Origin: Rhopalosiphum padi
Taxonomy: Eukaryota > Arthropoda > Insecta > Hemiptera > Aphididae
Direction of reading: 5' to 3'
Length of the DNA: 64,000 nt
Assembly: GCF_020882245.1 (NCBI RefSeq)
Contig: NC_083600.1
Span: forward strand, 19,034,001 to 19,098,000
Both the position numbers and the translations under genes were made by a program. The notes below the pieces were generated by a model, which saw only the letters and a program-made list of their open reading frames with translations, searched no databases and was not told the DNA's origin. Positions 36,292 through 49,074 of this stretch are shown here, piece by piece (the stretch's first letter is position 1; the number at the start of each line of letters is the position of its first letter).

Positions 36292-38518
36292 CTAAATGAG
36301 AATAAAAATACATTTTATGAAAATAAACAGCATGAAATGAAAATGAGAGTACTTGTCATGTACTAAAGGCTGTTGTTTGACGACTGTCCAATAAAATTAT
36401 TAGAATTGTTAATCGTCTCCTACAAATGACAACGATTGTCGTTTGCCACAGATGACGAATATTATAATATGATAAATCTATGGTTTTTTTTTATAGAACT
36501 CTGTGATATTATACGATCTATTTTTCTATTTTAGCTGTTTGACATACGTAAAATTGAAACATATAAACTAGACCAAATCTTTATAAATATTGCAAAGTAT
36601 TAATATTTTATTTTAATGAAGATGATTACAAATTATTTAATTTAATCTATGAAAATAGTGAACTAAATAAAAATAATTATATTTTTAAGTATTTAAAAAA
36701 AAGAATTATGATTAATATCGTTATGTTTCTAAGTTATTATTTCTGTATTATTTTGATTCTAATCACGCGCAGTGTTTTAACTTAATCTTACTTATCTATT
36801 ACATTTGATGCAATTACCTCTGTCTGTATATATTGTGTCTGAAGACACCTATCATAATAGAAAAAAATTCATACATTTCGTTTATTGTGGTTTCTTGTAA
36901 CAAATAGTACCTAGTCACTAGTCAATGCTTTAGGTAATCAATTTACTTTTTAAACTTAAAATAAAATATATTCATTTTTATGAAAAATCCGCTACCCAGA
37001 TGATGTAATCGATGTAGACGCGTATTTTATTAATTTATATATAAATTATATAATATTGAATTTCAAACAGTCATAATATAAGTTTCCAGTGAGCATTTTA
37101 TTTTTGTTTTTGCATTAAAAAAACTAATGGGAATTCCTATAAAACATTTTAAAATTGTAGATATAAAAAGAAAATATTTATATGAATACTAATGAAAAAA
37201 TAATTTGAACATTTTAAAAATTTTAAAAATTTGTAATATATAAAAAAATAAAGAACATTGTTTACATATATATAGTTTGAAAATATTTTTAAAATAATAA
37301 CATAAATAAGAAATACTCTCATAAAAAATTAGTTAAGACTTTAAGTTATCGGTGTATCAGATTATTTGTTTTTAAACTATGTATAGTATTATAGTCTATA
37401 ACACAATATAAAAATCGCTTTACAAGAAATAGTTTTTTTTTGGGATGAAAAATTAATACTCAATAAGTTATAAAATATTGAACTTCAGTCGTAAAAAATA
37501 ATGTGACTTTCCAGTAAACCTTTTATATTTGTTATATTAAAAAAAAACTAATGAGAATTACTATATTAAATTTGTATATAAAAAGACATTATTATATAAA
37601 TATCTGATGAAAAAATAATTTGAAAATTGTATAGATTTAGACAAAATTTGTCAAAATTTTGATTTTAAACGTTTATAAAAATATAATATCGTGACTATAC
37701 GTTTTTTATTGCAGTAATTTAGTGACTGATGAGGAACACTGTATTAAATTTTAAATCATATTTGCTATCAATAATTTTTATCGGCTTAAAAAAAATATAT
37801 ATAATTATTTAAAATTGTTAAAATGTTTTTATAATTATACAATGTATAGGAAATCATAATGTAGACAGTTGGTAAAATTTTCAACATTCTATGATTAGCA
37901 TTTTTGAATTAAAACTTAGTAAATTAATTAATTTCGTCGAAATTATACAAGTATATAGCGTAATGATTCCAGTATTTCCGATATTATGACAAGATCTGAA
38001 ATTTTTATTTTATTTTACTATTAACCACCCAAAGTACTAAATATATCATATTTGCTACAAGAATTCATAACAAATAGAAAAAAAAAACTAAGTAATTTTA
38101 AAATCAATATACATTCATTGCTACGTCCAGGATCCAAGGTATAATTGACGAATCAATTTTATTCTTGGCTATTTTTTAACTTTAACCTTTTAGAACTCTC
38201 ATCACAAATTAAAAACAGTTTGCGGACAAGACAAAAATAAAAATTTTATATTCTTAAATTATTTACTATGAAAAAAAATATTATCTAGAAGTTAGAACTT
38301 TAAAATAATAAAATATCAAAAAAAAGATTTCATCGTTTAAGAATTTAAAACAATTAAAACGGGTCGTATACAATACCCCGCCGGTTGCCGGCTATTATCG
38401 GAAATAAAATATAGGTCTAAGTAATCGGGGTGACAGCTTGTACAAGTCAATAAATATTTATTTAAAGTATTAAAATTAAATTTATTACTACCCCAAAATA
38501 ATAGGAAAATTAACCTAC

Positions 38519-38683
38519 GTAAGTATCCTTCGACGCTTTTCGGCGAAATCAAGCTGTGCCATATTAAAGTTCAAACGTGCACCGTCACCGAAGAAACAGC
38601 TATAGTTTATTTCTTCATTCGTCTTCTTTACGCTTCGGAATGGAATTATTGAAATATTTTATGAAAATGAGAGTACTCGTCAT
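38519..38683 (-). pseudogene. Decayed copy of the exon cassette (copy 5)
   Basis: A minus-strand ATG at 38683 opens MTSTLIFIKYFNNSIP followed by KRKEDE and a TGA. The following part aligns with the open cassette (RRCT, FEL) but holds more stops and ends at donor GTAGGT. It is part of the 38.0-40.05 kb duplication block. Confidence 0.5.
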
Positions 38684-40113
38684 GTACTGAAGGCTGTTGT
38701 TTGACGACTGTTCGATAAAATTATTAGAATGGTTAATAGTCTCCTACAAATGACGACGATTGTCGTTTGCCATGGATGGTAAATATTATAATAATATGAT
38801 AGATCATATGTTTTTTTTATAGAACTCTTTGTGATATTATAGGATTTATTTTTATATTTCAGCTGTCTTGCATACGAAAGTTTTGGTATAATTAATTTCA
38901 TACGTAAAACCATAATAATTGTATATCCTGAATTTTTTTTTAAATTATAATTTTATTATTTCAATAGTTGTTTGGTAAAATTCCTCACCAACAAATAAGA
39001 ACATTTTCGACCAGCATAATTTTACATTATACACAATGCATTAATCATTAATACATTATACATTGAAAATTGAATTCAAATTGTACAAATTCGTTATAGT
39101 GACATACTTAACCTAGTCTACATGTAGTATAGTAGTCACCTACTTTAAGTGGCTATACAGCAGTTTACGGGTTGGCTGAACTAAATGATTAATAATTTTA
39201 AAAATATTTAAATGTTTAATTATTAAACTGATACTACATACTAAATAGTTAATAGATTATGATCTACGTATAATAAAGAAGGACTTACAAAATCAATAAA
39301 ATCAATTTCTAAGTATAAGCAGTTATTCACATTCGACTCGTTATATATACATGTGACTATATCATTCCCGTTTCGGTACCGACCTGTTTAGGAATAATAT
39401 ATACCTAGTCATTCTATTTTTTACTGATTTTAAATTAATCAATAGGTTCTAATGTTAATATGCTCATATAATTTGCGATATTAATATATATATATATATA
39501 TATATGTATATTTAATAAATCCATCTATTTATGGTATTATGCTATTGTTATTTTATCCTATAGGCTAAAGTGTATATAGTCAAAATATTTTGAAAATTAT
39601 AATATGTATAAGAAATGCAAACATTAACATTTGGGAAAATTTTCAAATAACTACAGTTATTCGTTTTTAAATTACTACAAAAAAACAATATCGGTTGAGC
39701 AGAAATAGTTATCACAGAAATATGAAATGAAATTTAATAATGTCATCAAAATCCAAAATTCAGACAATTATAAAAAAATATTAATGCGTCTTTTCAGAAA
39801 ACTTTTTATTTTTGCTAGGGATAAAAATAACTTATATTAGTCGGGTACTCGGCCGGTTAAAAATGAAAAAAGCTATTTTTACAATTAATATAAATATAAA
39901 TTATTATATAAAATGGGTCTGGGGTCTGGTAATATACTAATATGACGATTATGTATTTTTGGTCTCACGTATTTTATGCATCGCGCGTTAATAAAATATG
40001 CATACGTATACGTCACCCGGCGTGTAGCAGATTGTCCGGTGCAATAAGTATGTATTTATTTTATGTCTAAAAAAGTAAATTAAAGCTCCAAAAGTATAGA
40101 AAATTAAACTCAC

Positions 40114-40272
40114 GTAAACATCGATTTTTTTTGTGAAACTTAGTTGTGTCATATTTGATATTTAATGTCCACACGTTCAGTAACCACATCGCCGACCCAG
40201 GAACACCTTTCCTCGTCCGTCTTTACCACGTTTCGAATTGAAGATATTGAGATATTTCATAAAAATAAGCTG
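40114..40272 (-). pseudogene. Decayed copy of the exon cassette (copy 6)
   Basis: The most diverged copy. On the - strand LIFMKYLNIFNSKRGKDG and VFLGRRCGY align with copies 2, 4 and 5 before a TGA. After a frame change DTTKFH aligns with the DTTRFP of copy 4, and the donor is GTGAGT. Confidence 0.45.
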
Positions 40273-40450
40273 AACAGAACGACATATGCGTGTAAAATAT
40301 TATATATATTAAAGTACGGTTTAACGATTTGTACGTCTATTTTTTTCTCCGTTAAAATTATTACAACCGTCAATCGTCTCCGGACTCCGGTGAATAGCGA
40401 AGATTGATGATTACCATAGATTATAGATTAATATGATAGATCCATATCCA

Positions 40451-42240
40451 TAGATTATATACTGTATTATTATGTTGTAATATTATTATTAGCCAAACAT
40501 TTAAATTTATTCGGGAGTCTGCCGTTCGAGAGACTCAATTGTGTACTTATACAAATTTTATATGCATGACATGGCGGAGGGCGGGGTAGATTGTATAAAT
40601 GTTGTTCAGGACATTGAGACTAGACTCATTCAAAGTTTCTGTCATTGGCATCGCATAAATTAGTAATTAGTTGTTGTTATCGATATTTTTCGACTGTATT
40701 GTTATTGAATGACACCCGTCTTCTCATTATTAATGTAAAAATATTATAATATTATCAATAATCAATATTAATATCAAAAACCGTCATAATTATTTTCCAA
40801 ATAGACAAAAATATTAAATTATAGGTACTACAATTTTCTTCAAACTTTTTTATTGCTTTACTACTTTTTTTTATGGTGGGTCCGCCGTCTCAAAGACCCC
40901 TGATGAGCCGCCACTGCAGGTGTTAATAAGTTTATGGCATTAACAGCTTAAAACTAATCTACATAATATTTTGAATACTATTCACTATTATAGTGTTAAA
41001 TAATAATACGCGAATTGGTGTCTTTAAATAATATGTTTGTAATAACTTAAAACAAAATAGATAATTATACTTATAATATAATCGTTATTTTTCGTTAAAA
41101 TATACAGTTTTGTTAATATTCAAATGTGGTATATGTACTAACAGTAGTGCCGAACACGGGTATGAACTGGGGAAAATTCCCCAGAAATATTTATGGGTGG
41201 GTGATAATCAAAAATAGTTTATTATGCAGTATCTTGTATGTATATAGTTAGAAATAAATATAGTACCATTCGAACGTAACTAACTAAATGTTTTTTTAGT
41301 ATGTGGGTCTAACACCAGCATTTTTTTCCCATAACATGAAATATAGATCGGCGCCAATGGACCTACGACTAACCTTTGAAAATGGGAGTGAGAATATGAA
41401 TTGAGTTAAGACTTTTAAGCAATAATAATAATATAATAGTAGCTATAGTTATATAGTTGTGTACTAAGTTATATAGGTACTATTCTGATTAATATAAAAA
41501 AAATTATAAGATGGTGACCAGACATGAGTTATGGCTATTGTAACTGAGAAGTGAAATGTTCAGTAACTTCAGTTACTACATTTTAATTTTTTATTAGATG
41601 TATAAACGAAACCTAACATTAAGAACGCTTTATTTATGAAATAATTTATGCGTGTATTATTAAAACATTAGGTTATAATAGAAAATATTTTTTAATTTTT
41701 TATTAAACAAAAATTATATGGATTATGCTAGATAACAACTGTTATACTATAGTGTTACTACGATATAATAACGTAAAAGCATTTAAATACATTGATAATT
41801 AAAAGTTAACAATACTAATTACAAAATTAATTAATTTGTAAGATCACTAAGATCCTTATGATTATTGTAATACCCCGACAATTAGATCCTCATGCGTCAA
41901 TTGGATCCTCTTGCGTCAGTTAGTCACCGGGATCTAGCTGTCGAGGGATCTATGTGACCGTTCACGCATTATACAAATATTTTACAGATAACGTGCAATT
42001 AAGCGTTGATGAAAGTTGCCCAACATGCAACGGCAAACATTTATTGTGATTACTAATCACGGATTAGTACCTATCAAAGTACCAAACACAGCAATTAGTG
42101 CGGTACTAACACTGTGTACTGCACTTTCAAAATCGAGACTAATGTTGTACAAATTATTATTTGACATTTATTTCGTTATTTCACGTTTTAGGTATTTAGT
42201 CTACGAATTTACGAGGTCAAAATATTTTTAGGACGTTTTA
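40451..42240. other. AT-rich intergenic sequence with transposon fragments
   Basis: At about 40870-40918 GTCCGCCGTCTCAAAGACCC and GAGCCGCCACTG (reverse CAGTGGCGGCTC) look like one end of an hAT element; the other end was not found. Around 41146-41375 GCCGAACACGGG, AATTCCCCAG and CGGCGCCAATGG also suggest transposon remnants. No coding exons seen. Confidence 0.35.
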
Positions 42241-42443
42241 ATCGATATTTAATTATCGTCGATAATTTTTCCGAGGCGTTGTACAACACTATTTTTATTT
42301 ATTGTAATCCGGTGAACAGTTTTTTTTTACCGGCGTCGTTTTTAAATTTTTTTTTTTTTCGTCATAAATGATCCACTGATTTGGTCTTGGTACAAGCACC
42401 TCAATTGATTTCACGTCTCACACGTTCAAATTGTGCGCCGAAA
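42241..42443 (+). promoter_or_regulatory. Probable PARN promoter and 5' UTR
   Basis: ATCGATA at 42241-42247 and the perfect palindrome ATTATCGTCGATAAT nearby resemble DRE-type housekeeping promoter motifs of insects. They lie about 180-200 bp before the PARN ATG. Transcription start not determined. Confidence 0.35.
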
Positions 42444-45400
42444 ATGGATGTGGTCAACGAGAGTGAGTATAGCTTATGGCCGTAGACCCGTTCAATTGTG
42501 TTAATCGTGTATTTGTTTAGATTTCTATCAGTTGTTGCCGGAAATCGAACAGGCCATTGCCGAATGTGATTTCATTGCGATCGACGGAGAATTCACCGGT
42601 CTTCACAATGGTACTATGGTCAGCATATTCGATACGGCAGCTCAGTATTACCAAAAACTCAGAAGTAATTGTATGGACTTTTTGATGGTTCAATTTGGTT
42701 TGTGTGCTGTCAAATATAATGCCGAAAAGAAAAAGTACAATATTGCCAGAAGGTTAAAAATAATTGATCGAAATTTAATATAACTTCTTATTTGTTACAT
42801 TAGGTTTACATACAGGGCATATAATTTCTATACCTTTCCAAAGCCCATGAGTCGATATGCTCCAGATTGCCGATTTCTCTGTCAGTCTTCCAGCATGGAA
42901 TTTCTAAGCAACCACAATTTTGACTTTAATAAACTGTTTAAACATGGTAATTTACAATAGTTTTATATGATTTTGTATGATAAATTAATAGTTTTTTTTT
43001 ATTATTTTAGGCATTCCTTTCCTTACTGTGCCTGATGAACAAGTATTACAAAATGAACTGCTTAATCGATATAAGCAAAATTGTTCACAGGCTCAGACAC
43101 CATCAAAAGTCTCTGACTACATACCTATACCAGATAATCATAAAGCAGAAATAGAAACTGCTTGGTAAATATTTTCTTAATATTTTATAGTTAAATAATA
43201 AATAGGATACAGACTTCTATGTAATTAAAAATATTGAAATATAATTAAATTATGTAACAAAAAAATATTTAAAAAAAATTAAAAAATGCCTTTTACTATC
43301 TTAAAATTGTGAAAAAAAAATAGCAAGTCAAGTTTACAAACCAATTTAAATTATGGATATAATTTTTAAACATTATTATATTACTCATATTAATTTAATA
43401 ATATATTTTTTAACAGTGAAAAAGTAAAGGAACTTTTAGAAAGCGAAACAAGTTCTGAAGTCATTATAGCAGAGAAAACCAATTCTTTTGTTCGTAAACT
43501 TATCTATCAGGTTAGTTAGTGGGTAATTTGTTAATTTAAGATAATTACTTATTTAGGATTTACAATTATATTTAAATACCTACTCAATAGTTAATTTGAG
43601 ATAAAAATTATGCAATTAGCCATACTTAGTGACAATAGACAGTGCAATAAGATTAAACTGTTTGGCTGATAAAATTTGGTAGTGTCTCACACATCCCCAC
43701 ACATAGACAGAAAATGTTATAAATTATATAATTGGCTGACGTAATATAACAGCTATATTATATGTAGGGTGTTAGATTGTATTTGACAGTTCATTTTGCA
43801 TGTATGATCAGCTCTGAGAGTTTAGTTAGGTAATTATATATAAAATATTTATTCATTAAAAAAAGGATTATTAATTAGTAAGATAAAAAAATATATTTAA
43901 TACTTAGAAAATGTACTGATAAACAAAATGTTCACTAGCTCATAATATGTAGTTAGTAGTTATCATACTACTTACTGATATATCTTTTTAACCTTTTTAC
44001 TTTATGTATTTATTATTCAATTTACTAACATTTCATAGGGAGGGGGGCTTGGGGGGATAAGCCCACCCAGTTTTATATGTTATCAATACTAGTGGTGTAG
44101 GGGTAAAGCCCCCACAGGTTGCTGATATCAATTTCGCCTATCCAGAAATAGAGCTCTAGCGCCTATGGTGTTTTTACTTTGGTATCAAACCAAAATTTAA
44201 TATTAAACCAGTTATTTTTAACTGTACTTAATACATTTTTTAATTTTAATCATTTTTTTTAGGAAGTTTATAAAAGGTATTCAGATACCAAAGTAAGTTT
44301 ACAGTCTAGAACAGTGGAAGATATTGGTAACGTGATGGTAGCTTTCAAGGGAAGAACAAGACTGTTAATGGCACAAGAAAGAATGGAACGGGAACAGATT
44401 GAATTAGAAAAAGCTGTTGGTTTTTCAGCAGTCTTAAAGAAAATCATAGCTTCTGTAAATTTTGTATACAATAAATAGTAAATATTTTAATTAACTAATT
44501 AGACATATTTTTGTTTCAAGAATAAACCAGTTGTTGGACACAATATGACATTAGATGTTTGCCATATGATTCACCAGTTTTGTTTACCATTGCCATTTAG
44601 CTATACTGAATTTCAAGCTATAGTTAAAACAATATCATATCGGTATGTCATATCTTATCCAATAATATAATAATTTCAAATTAAAAACATTGTGTATGAT
44701 TAATTTGTGCTAAGCTTTTTGGATACAAAGTATATAAGTGGTACGGAACCACTTAAACCATTCTTCGGATCAACAGTATTGAATGATTTAAAAAAGTCAC
44801 TAGAAGAGCAATGTCCAAATTATACAGATATGGGTAATTCATTTATATCTCTTTATTTGAAGTGATTTTTTAATAAAACTTGTTTGTGTTATAGAACCAG
44901 AGGTACCTGAAGTTGGTTACTCTGATGATGTATCTAAGTTGCATGATGCTGGTTTTGATGCATATTTGACCAGTACTGTTTTTGTCAATCTCTGCAACTT
45001 ATATGGTGAGTTACAACATTTATAATATTTAACAGTAGTGTATAATATAAACAAAAGATATTGTGCTCTTATTTTAAATTATACAGTCTCTGTCTTACAT
45101 ATATAACTTAGTAAGTTTGCATTCAACAGAAACAATTTTATATTTTTAGCTTTAATAATAGAATAAATAAACATGAATAAAAACATTATTTTTATTTTGT
45201 GTAGGGTTTTCAATGTTTTCACAATATTGAATATTTTATTGATTATAAATTTATAAAAATGAGAAATATTGTGATTTTAAAATGTTCATAACTTGTTTAA
45301 AAATCATTAATTAATAGGTATATCTTAAAATACCAAAATTCAAGTACAACTATATGTACCAAATTGGGTATATTCTATTTTATTATTATTATTGTCACCT

Positions 45401-47829
45401 ATTGTGCAGTGATCACGCCGCCAAGCATATTCTCATACACTCATCACCACATTGACTGGACAGACACCTGTCACCGAGCAGACCGCATCACGCTGATAAT
45501 TATTTTCTTACCTTTAAGTTTAATGACAGATTAATTAATTTTATAAAATACAAAATTGGTTTTGCTAAACTCATATTTGATATATTTTAAGTTTGTAAGA
45601 AAGATCATAACTTTAATATTGAAACTGAATAGAACAATTTTTCTTCTGATCCTAGCCATCTCTTTTACCAAGATAATTCATAGTGCTAATTAGAAACTAT
45701 AAATAACTACTTAATCAACTCATTGTTTTTAATTATTATATTTGATTTCAGGTAAAGTGAAAGGTATCAAAGAACACATTTCTACTGATTCTGATTATCT
45801 TAAGCAGTTTGAAAATAAGTTAGTAAATATTTTTAATTTTATATAATTTAATATTAATTTTTTTATTTTATCATGTTCGTCATTGTATTATTAAATTTTA
45901 GACTCTACATGATTCGGTATAATGAAGATCCATGTTTAAACTTAAATGGTCCTGAACGTAAGTTTTAATTACTTTTAAATGTTGTTACTTTATTTTTATT
46001 TTGGGCGGGTACTGTGTTAGCATTACTAACATCACAGTAGCATCTTAAATGCTTCTACTAAAAATGGTTATTTGATGAACACCTCGACTTTCACAAAAAA
46101 AAAATAAACCATTATCTAACAAGTATGATTTTAAATTGAAATTTTTTTTTTTTAATTATAGAATAACTATCTTAAATTACTAAGATACAGTAAATTATAT
46201 TTTATCAGGGTTGTAATAGTTACTTGTGGAGTAGGACCCTATCTTATTTTACAAACAACAAGTACATTTAAAAAATAAAATTATAATTATTTTCAACTAT
46301 TTACTATTAGACAGTCAAAACTGAGGATAGAAATAATATATGTGACTCAAAGAGTTGCATAAAAATTCATTAATTATTTTATTTTCTAGCTCAACTTCAA
46401 AGAAGTCATGTTTATCATATTACATTCCCAGCAGAATGGAAAACTATTGATATCACAAACATATTTAGTCCATTTAGTAAGCAACACAATTTTTTAAAAA
46501 ACACAAAATAATACTTATATATTACATGATAATATTTTACTAATTTTTTATAGCTAATGTATTTATCAAATATATTAATGATACATCTGCTTGGGTGGCG
46601 TTGAGAGATGGGACTCAAGCAAAAGCAATGAATAAAATTTTGCCAAAATTACAAGCCCTTCACAAAAACATTATGTTGTTACCTTGGTCTGTTTACTACA
46701 AAGATACATATACTACTAATGCATCAACTACAACAAAAAGAAAAATTAGCAATTGTTCGTCATCACCTCCTAAAGATAACGTTGATTCGTCAATTGCTGA
46801 GGATTCATCTGATGATCATGATGGCCATACACCAGAAAAAGTACCACGAATTTCAAGAGGGTAATTAATTGTCATTTGTTTAGTTTAATAGTTAATATAC
46901 ATTTTTGTTATTAATTTTTTCTTTAATACTTAGACAAAGAGTTTCAAAAGGAGGAACTATAAGTCCAATATTAGAAGGAGATGAATCTACTGAATTAGGT
47001 AAAATCTATTAGTTATAACTTATTAACTTATAACCAGTTTATTAAATTTAACTTATATAATTTATTTTCTATATTATTGTCTTCAACAATTCAACATAAT
47101 AGTTGATAAAGATTTCAAAAATATATTTTATTTGATTTAAAATTTAACACAAATAACATTGAATAGAACTTTTTTTGTAAATTTGAGAAATCTGATTAAC
47201 GGTTACTATATTTTTATTAATTTAATTTTTGATTGTTTAATTTATAATTTAAATTATAAACTTAAAACTAATTTTGGAATTCTTTATTTTCATCAATTAG
47301 TTAAAGTTGCCACATAAATTGTACAGAAACCATTAAAAATCTGATTATGTAAAAGTTACTTTTATTTATTAATTCAGATGGAGGTTATTTTTCAACTTTA
47401 AAAAAATTTATACTATATAGTGTGTTTAAAATGCTGATACATTTTTTTTTTTTATATATATAATTTCTATTTAAAATACCAAATGAAATAAGTATTAATA
47501 AAAATTGCAAATTATACTAAAAGTCTTAGAAAATGATTATGCGTTTAAGTTATATATTTTATTGTTGCTTTATATTTAAATATAAAAACTATTTCTTTTT
47601 TGATATCTTTCTACGTATTAAATAATAATAATAATAATAATATTGCGCTAAGTTGTATGTTTATATTTTTTTTGTAGATGCTGACTCTTCAGCTGTATCA
47701 AACATCACTGATGTGGATTTAAGAAACAATAGTTTAAGTACTCCAAGCTATGCGCAAACTTTAAAGACAAAAAAAGATACAGATACAGCAGAATTAAAAA
47801 CTATTTTCCCAGTTGCTTCATGGGATTAG
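42444..47829 (+). CDS. PARN: Poly(A)-specific ribonuclease PARN (deadenylase)
   Basis: A 3'-to-5' DEDDh exonuclease that shortens poly(A) tails and trims small RNAs. Coding exons: 42444-42462, 42521-42752, 42804-42946, 43011-43164, 43417-43510, 44263-44454, 44521-44642, 44715-44833, 44895-45005, 45752-45818, 45902-45957, 46390-46476, 46554-46860, 46934-46998, 47678-47829. All are GT-AG in phase, total 1920 bp (639 codons plus stop), the same length as human PARN. Catalytic residues seen: D28 and E30 in AIDGEFTG, D290 in GHNMTLDVCH, H375 and D380 in LHDAGFDAY. An RRM-like region (HVYHITFPAEWKTIDI, FIKYINDTSAWVAL) lies at about 440-515, and a serine/lysine-rich tail ends in FPVASWD, resembling the human C-terminus. 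ATG 42444 starts a short exon, with splicing into the conserved FYQLLPEIEQA. Drosophila lacks PARN, so this supports a non-dipteran insect. Confidence 0.97.
44037..44170. repeat. Transposon-like GC-rich insert in PARN intron 5
   Basis: Within a 752-bp AT-rich intron, about 130 bp are unusually GC-rich (GGGAGGGGGGCTTGGGGGGA, then GTAAAGCCCCCACAGG, ending in GCTCTAGCGCCTATGG). The style is that of an old inserted mobile element. Clear inverted termini and target duplications were not found. Confidence 0.35.
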
Positions 47830-49038
47830 TAATACATAATTATTATTCTAATGCAATTTATCTGTAAATATATTATGTTGTACGAATATTATTTCTTAAA
47901 AGTTTTTTATTGTAAATGTATTTTAATTTTTAACAGGCCAAATTAAATAATTTAGGATTATTTATAATTGTTCGGAACAATATAATAATGCATATAAGAA
48001 AACAGTTATGGTAATACTACATTAAATACATATTGGTTAGGTTAAGTTTACAAAGTGAACAAATGAAATTTGTTAAATTATTTGTCTTTTTATTATTATA
48101 AAATAAGTTCTTTAACTGTGTACTAAGTACACTGTATTATAAATATTGAGTAGGAATGAAAAAGGATAAACAACTTAAAGAATTCGGAAATCAATATTAC
48201 TATCCAAGATATTAAATTTAAAATATAAGTTGAAACTTAAACACATTGTTCTAATATTTCAACTTTCAAGATTAAGATTAAAATTTGATAAGTGTGTAGG
48301 TAGTGTACAAAATATGTGATTTTTTAGATACCTTATTTTTAAATGAAAAGATACATAAAAAATTAAGAAATCTTGTTAAATCTTTTACAGTTTTAATTTA
48401 CAACCTAATCAATGGTGTATACAACTTAAGTTTAATGGGAAAGAAGTATAAGTAAAAAAACACTTCACTTATATACAAAAAACTGGTATTTTAAGGTGTC
48501 CTAAAAAAAGTTATAGGTAAAAGGAAAAAAAATGTATGTAAGACTGAAACTCCTAAATTCAAAACTTTAATTATGATTATGTTTGGGTTGAGAACATATG
48601 ATGTAAAGAAACCTATTAAATATATATAATATGAATTATAAATTGTTAAGGCTTTAAAATTTTTCATAGGTAACTATACATTATTATTATTTTTTTTTCT
48701 TATCTTAATGATCTCATCACACAATTTATTTATGATAATATTTTATTTAATTTTGAGTTGTTATCAAAAACGTTCACTAATAAAAGTATTATAGGTAATA
48801 TTTGTTTATATATTATATAGCATAAACACCATAATGGCATAGCCACATAGGTACATAATTATTGCATAATGGGTAGGTAGGTACATGAATCAAATTTGGT
48901 TGCTGTATAGTAACATACTAACATACACCCTATCTATTATAAGATAAAAAAAATTCTTTTTATTCATTTTTATTTGCATATTTCGTACTTATACTAATAT
49001 GTAATTTATATAAATACTTTATAAGTTAATTATAATTT

Positions 49039-49074
<36 letters not shown>

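Larger units (their letters stand above)
29740..40450. repeat. Segmental duplication region (several 1-4 kb blocks)
   Basis: Long stretches recur with 80-95% identity by eye. 34.2-36.1 kb corresponds to 38.0-40.05 kb (offset about 3.7-3.9 kb). 30.0-33.1 kb corresponds to 36.05-37.95 kb. A shorter copy lies at 33.1-34.15 kb. Each block repeats the same order: an AT-rich segment containing GATATTATGGCAAGATCTGA and CCAGGATCTAAGG, a small hAT-like MITE (absent in some copies), a minus-strand exon cassette, then a segment with TGTACTGAAGGCTGTTG. The pattern is serial tandem duplication followed by insertions and decay. Confidence 0.75.

Noticed and set aside
36350..36470. Conserved segment with TGTACTAAAGGCTGTTG next to each cassette as an upstream exon
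   Set aside because: Short open frames exist in some copies but they differ between copies, and no donor joins the cassette in phase.
40165..40407. 80-codon + strand frame
   Set aside because: Antisense to copy 6 of the exon cassette, with no independent support.
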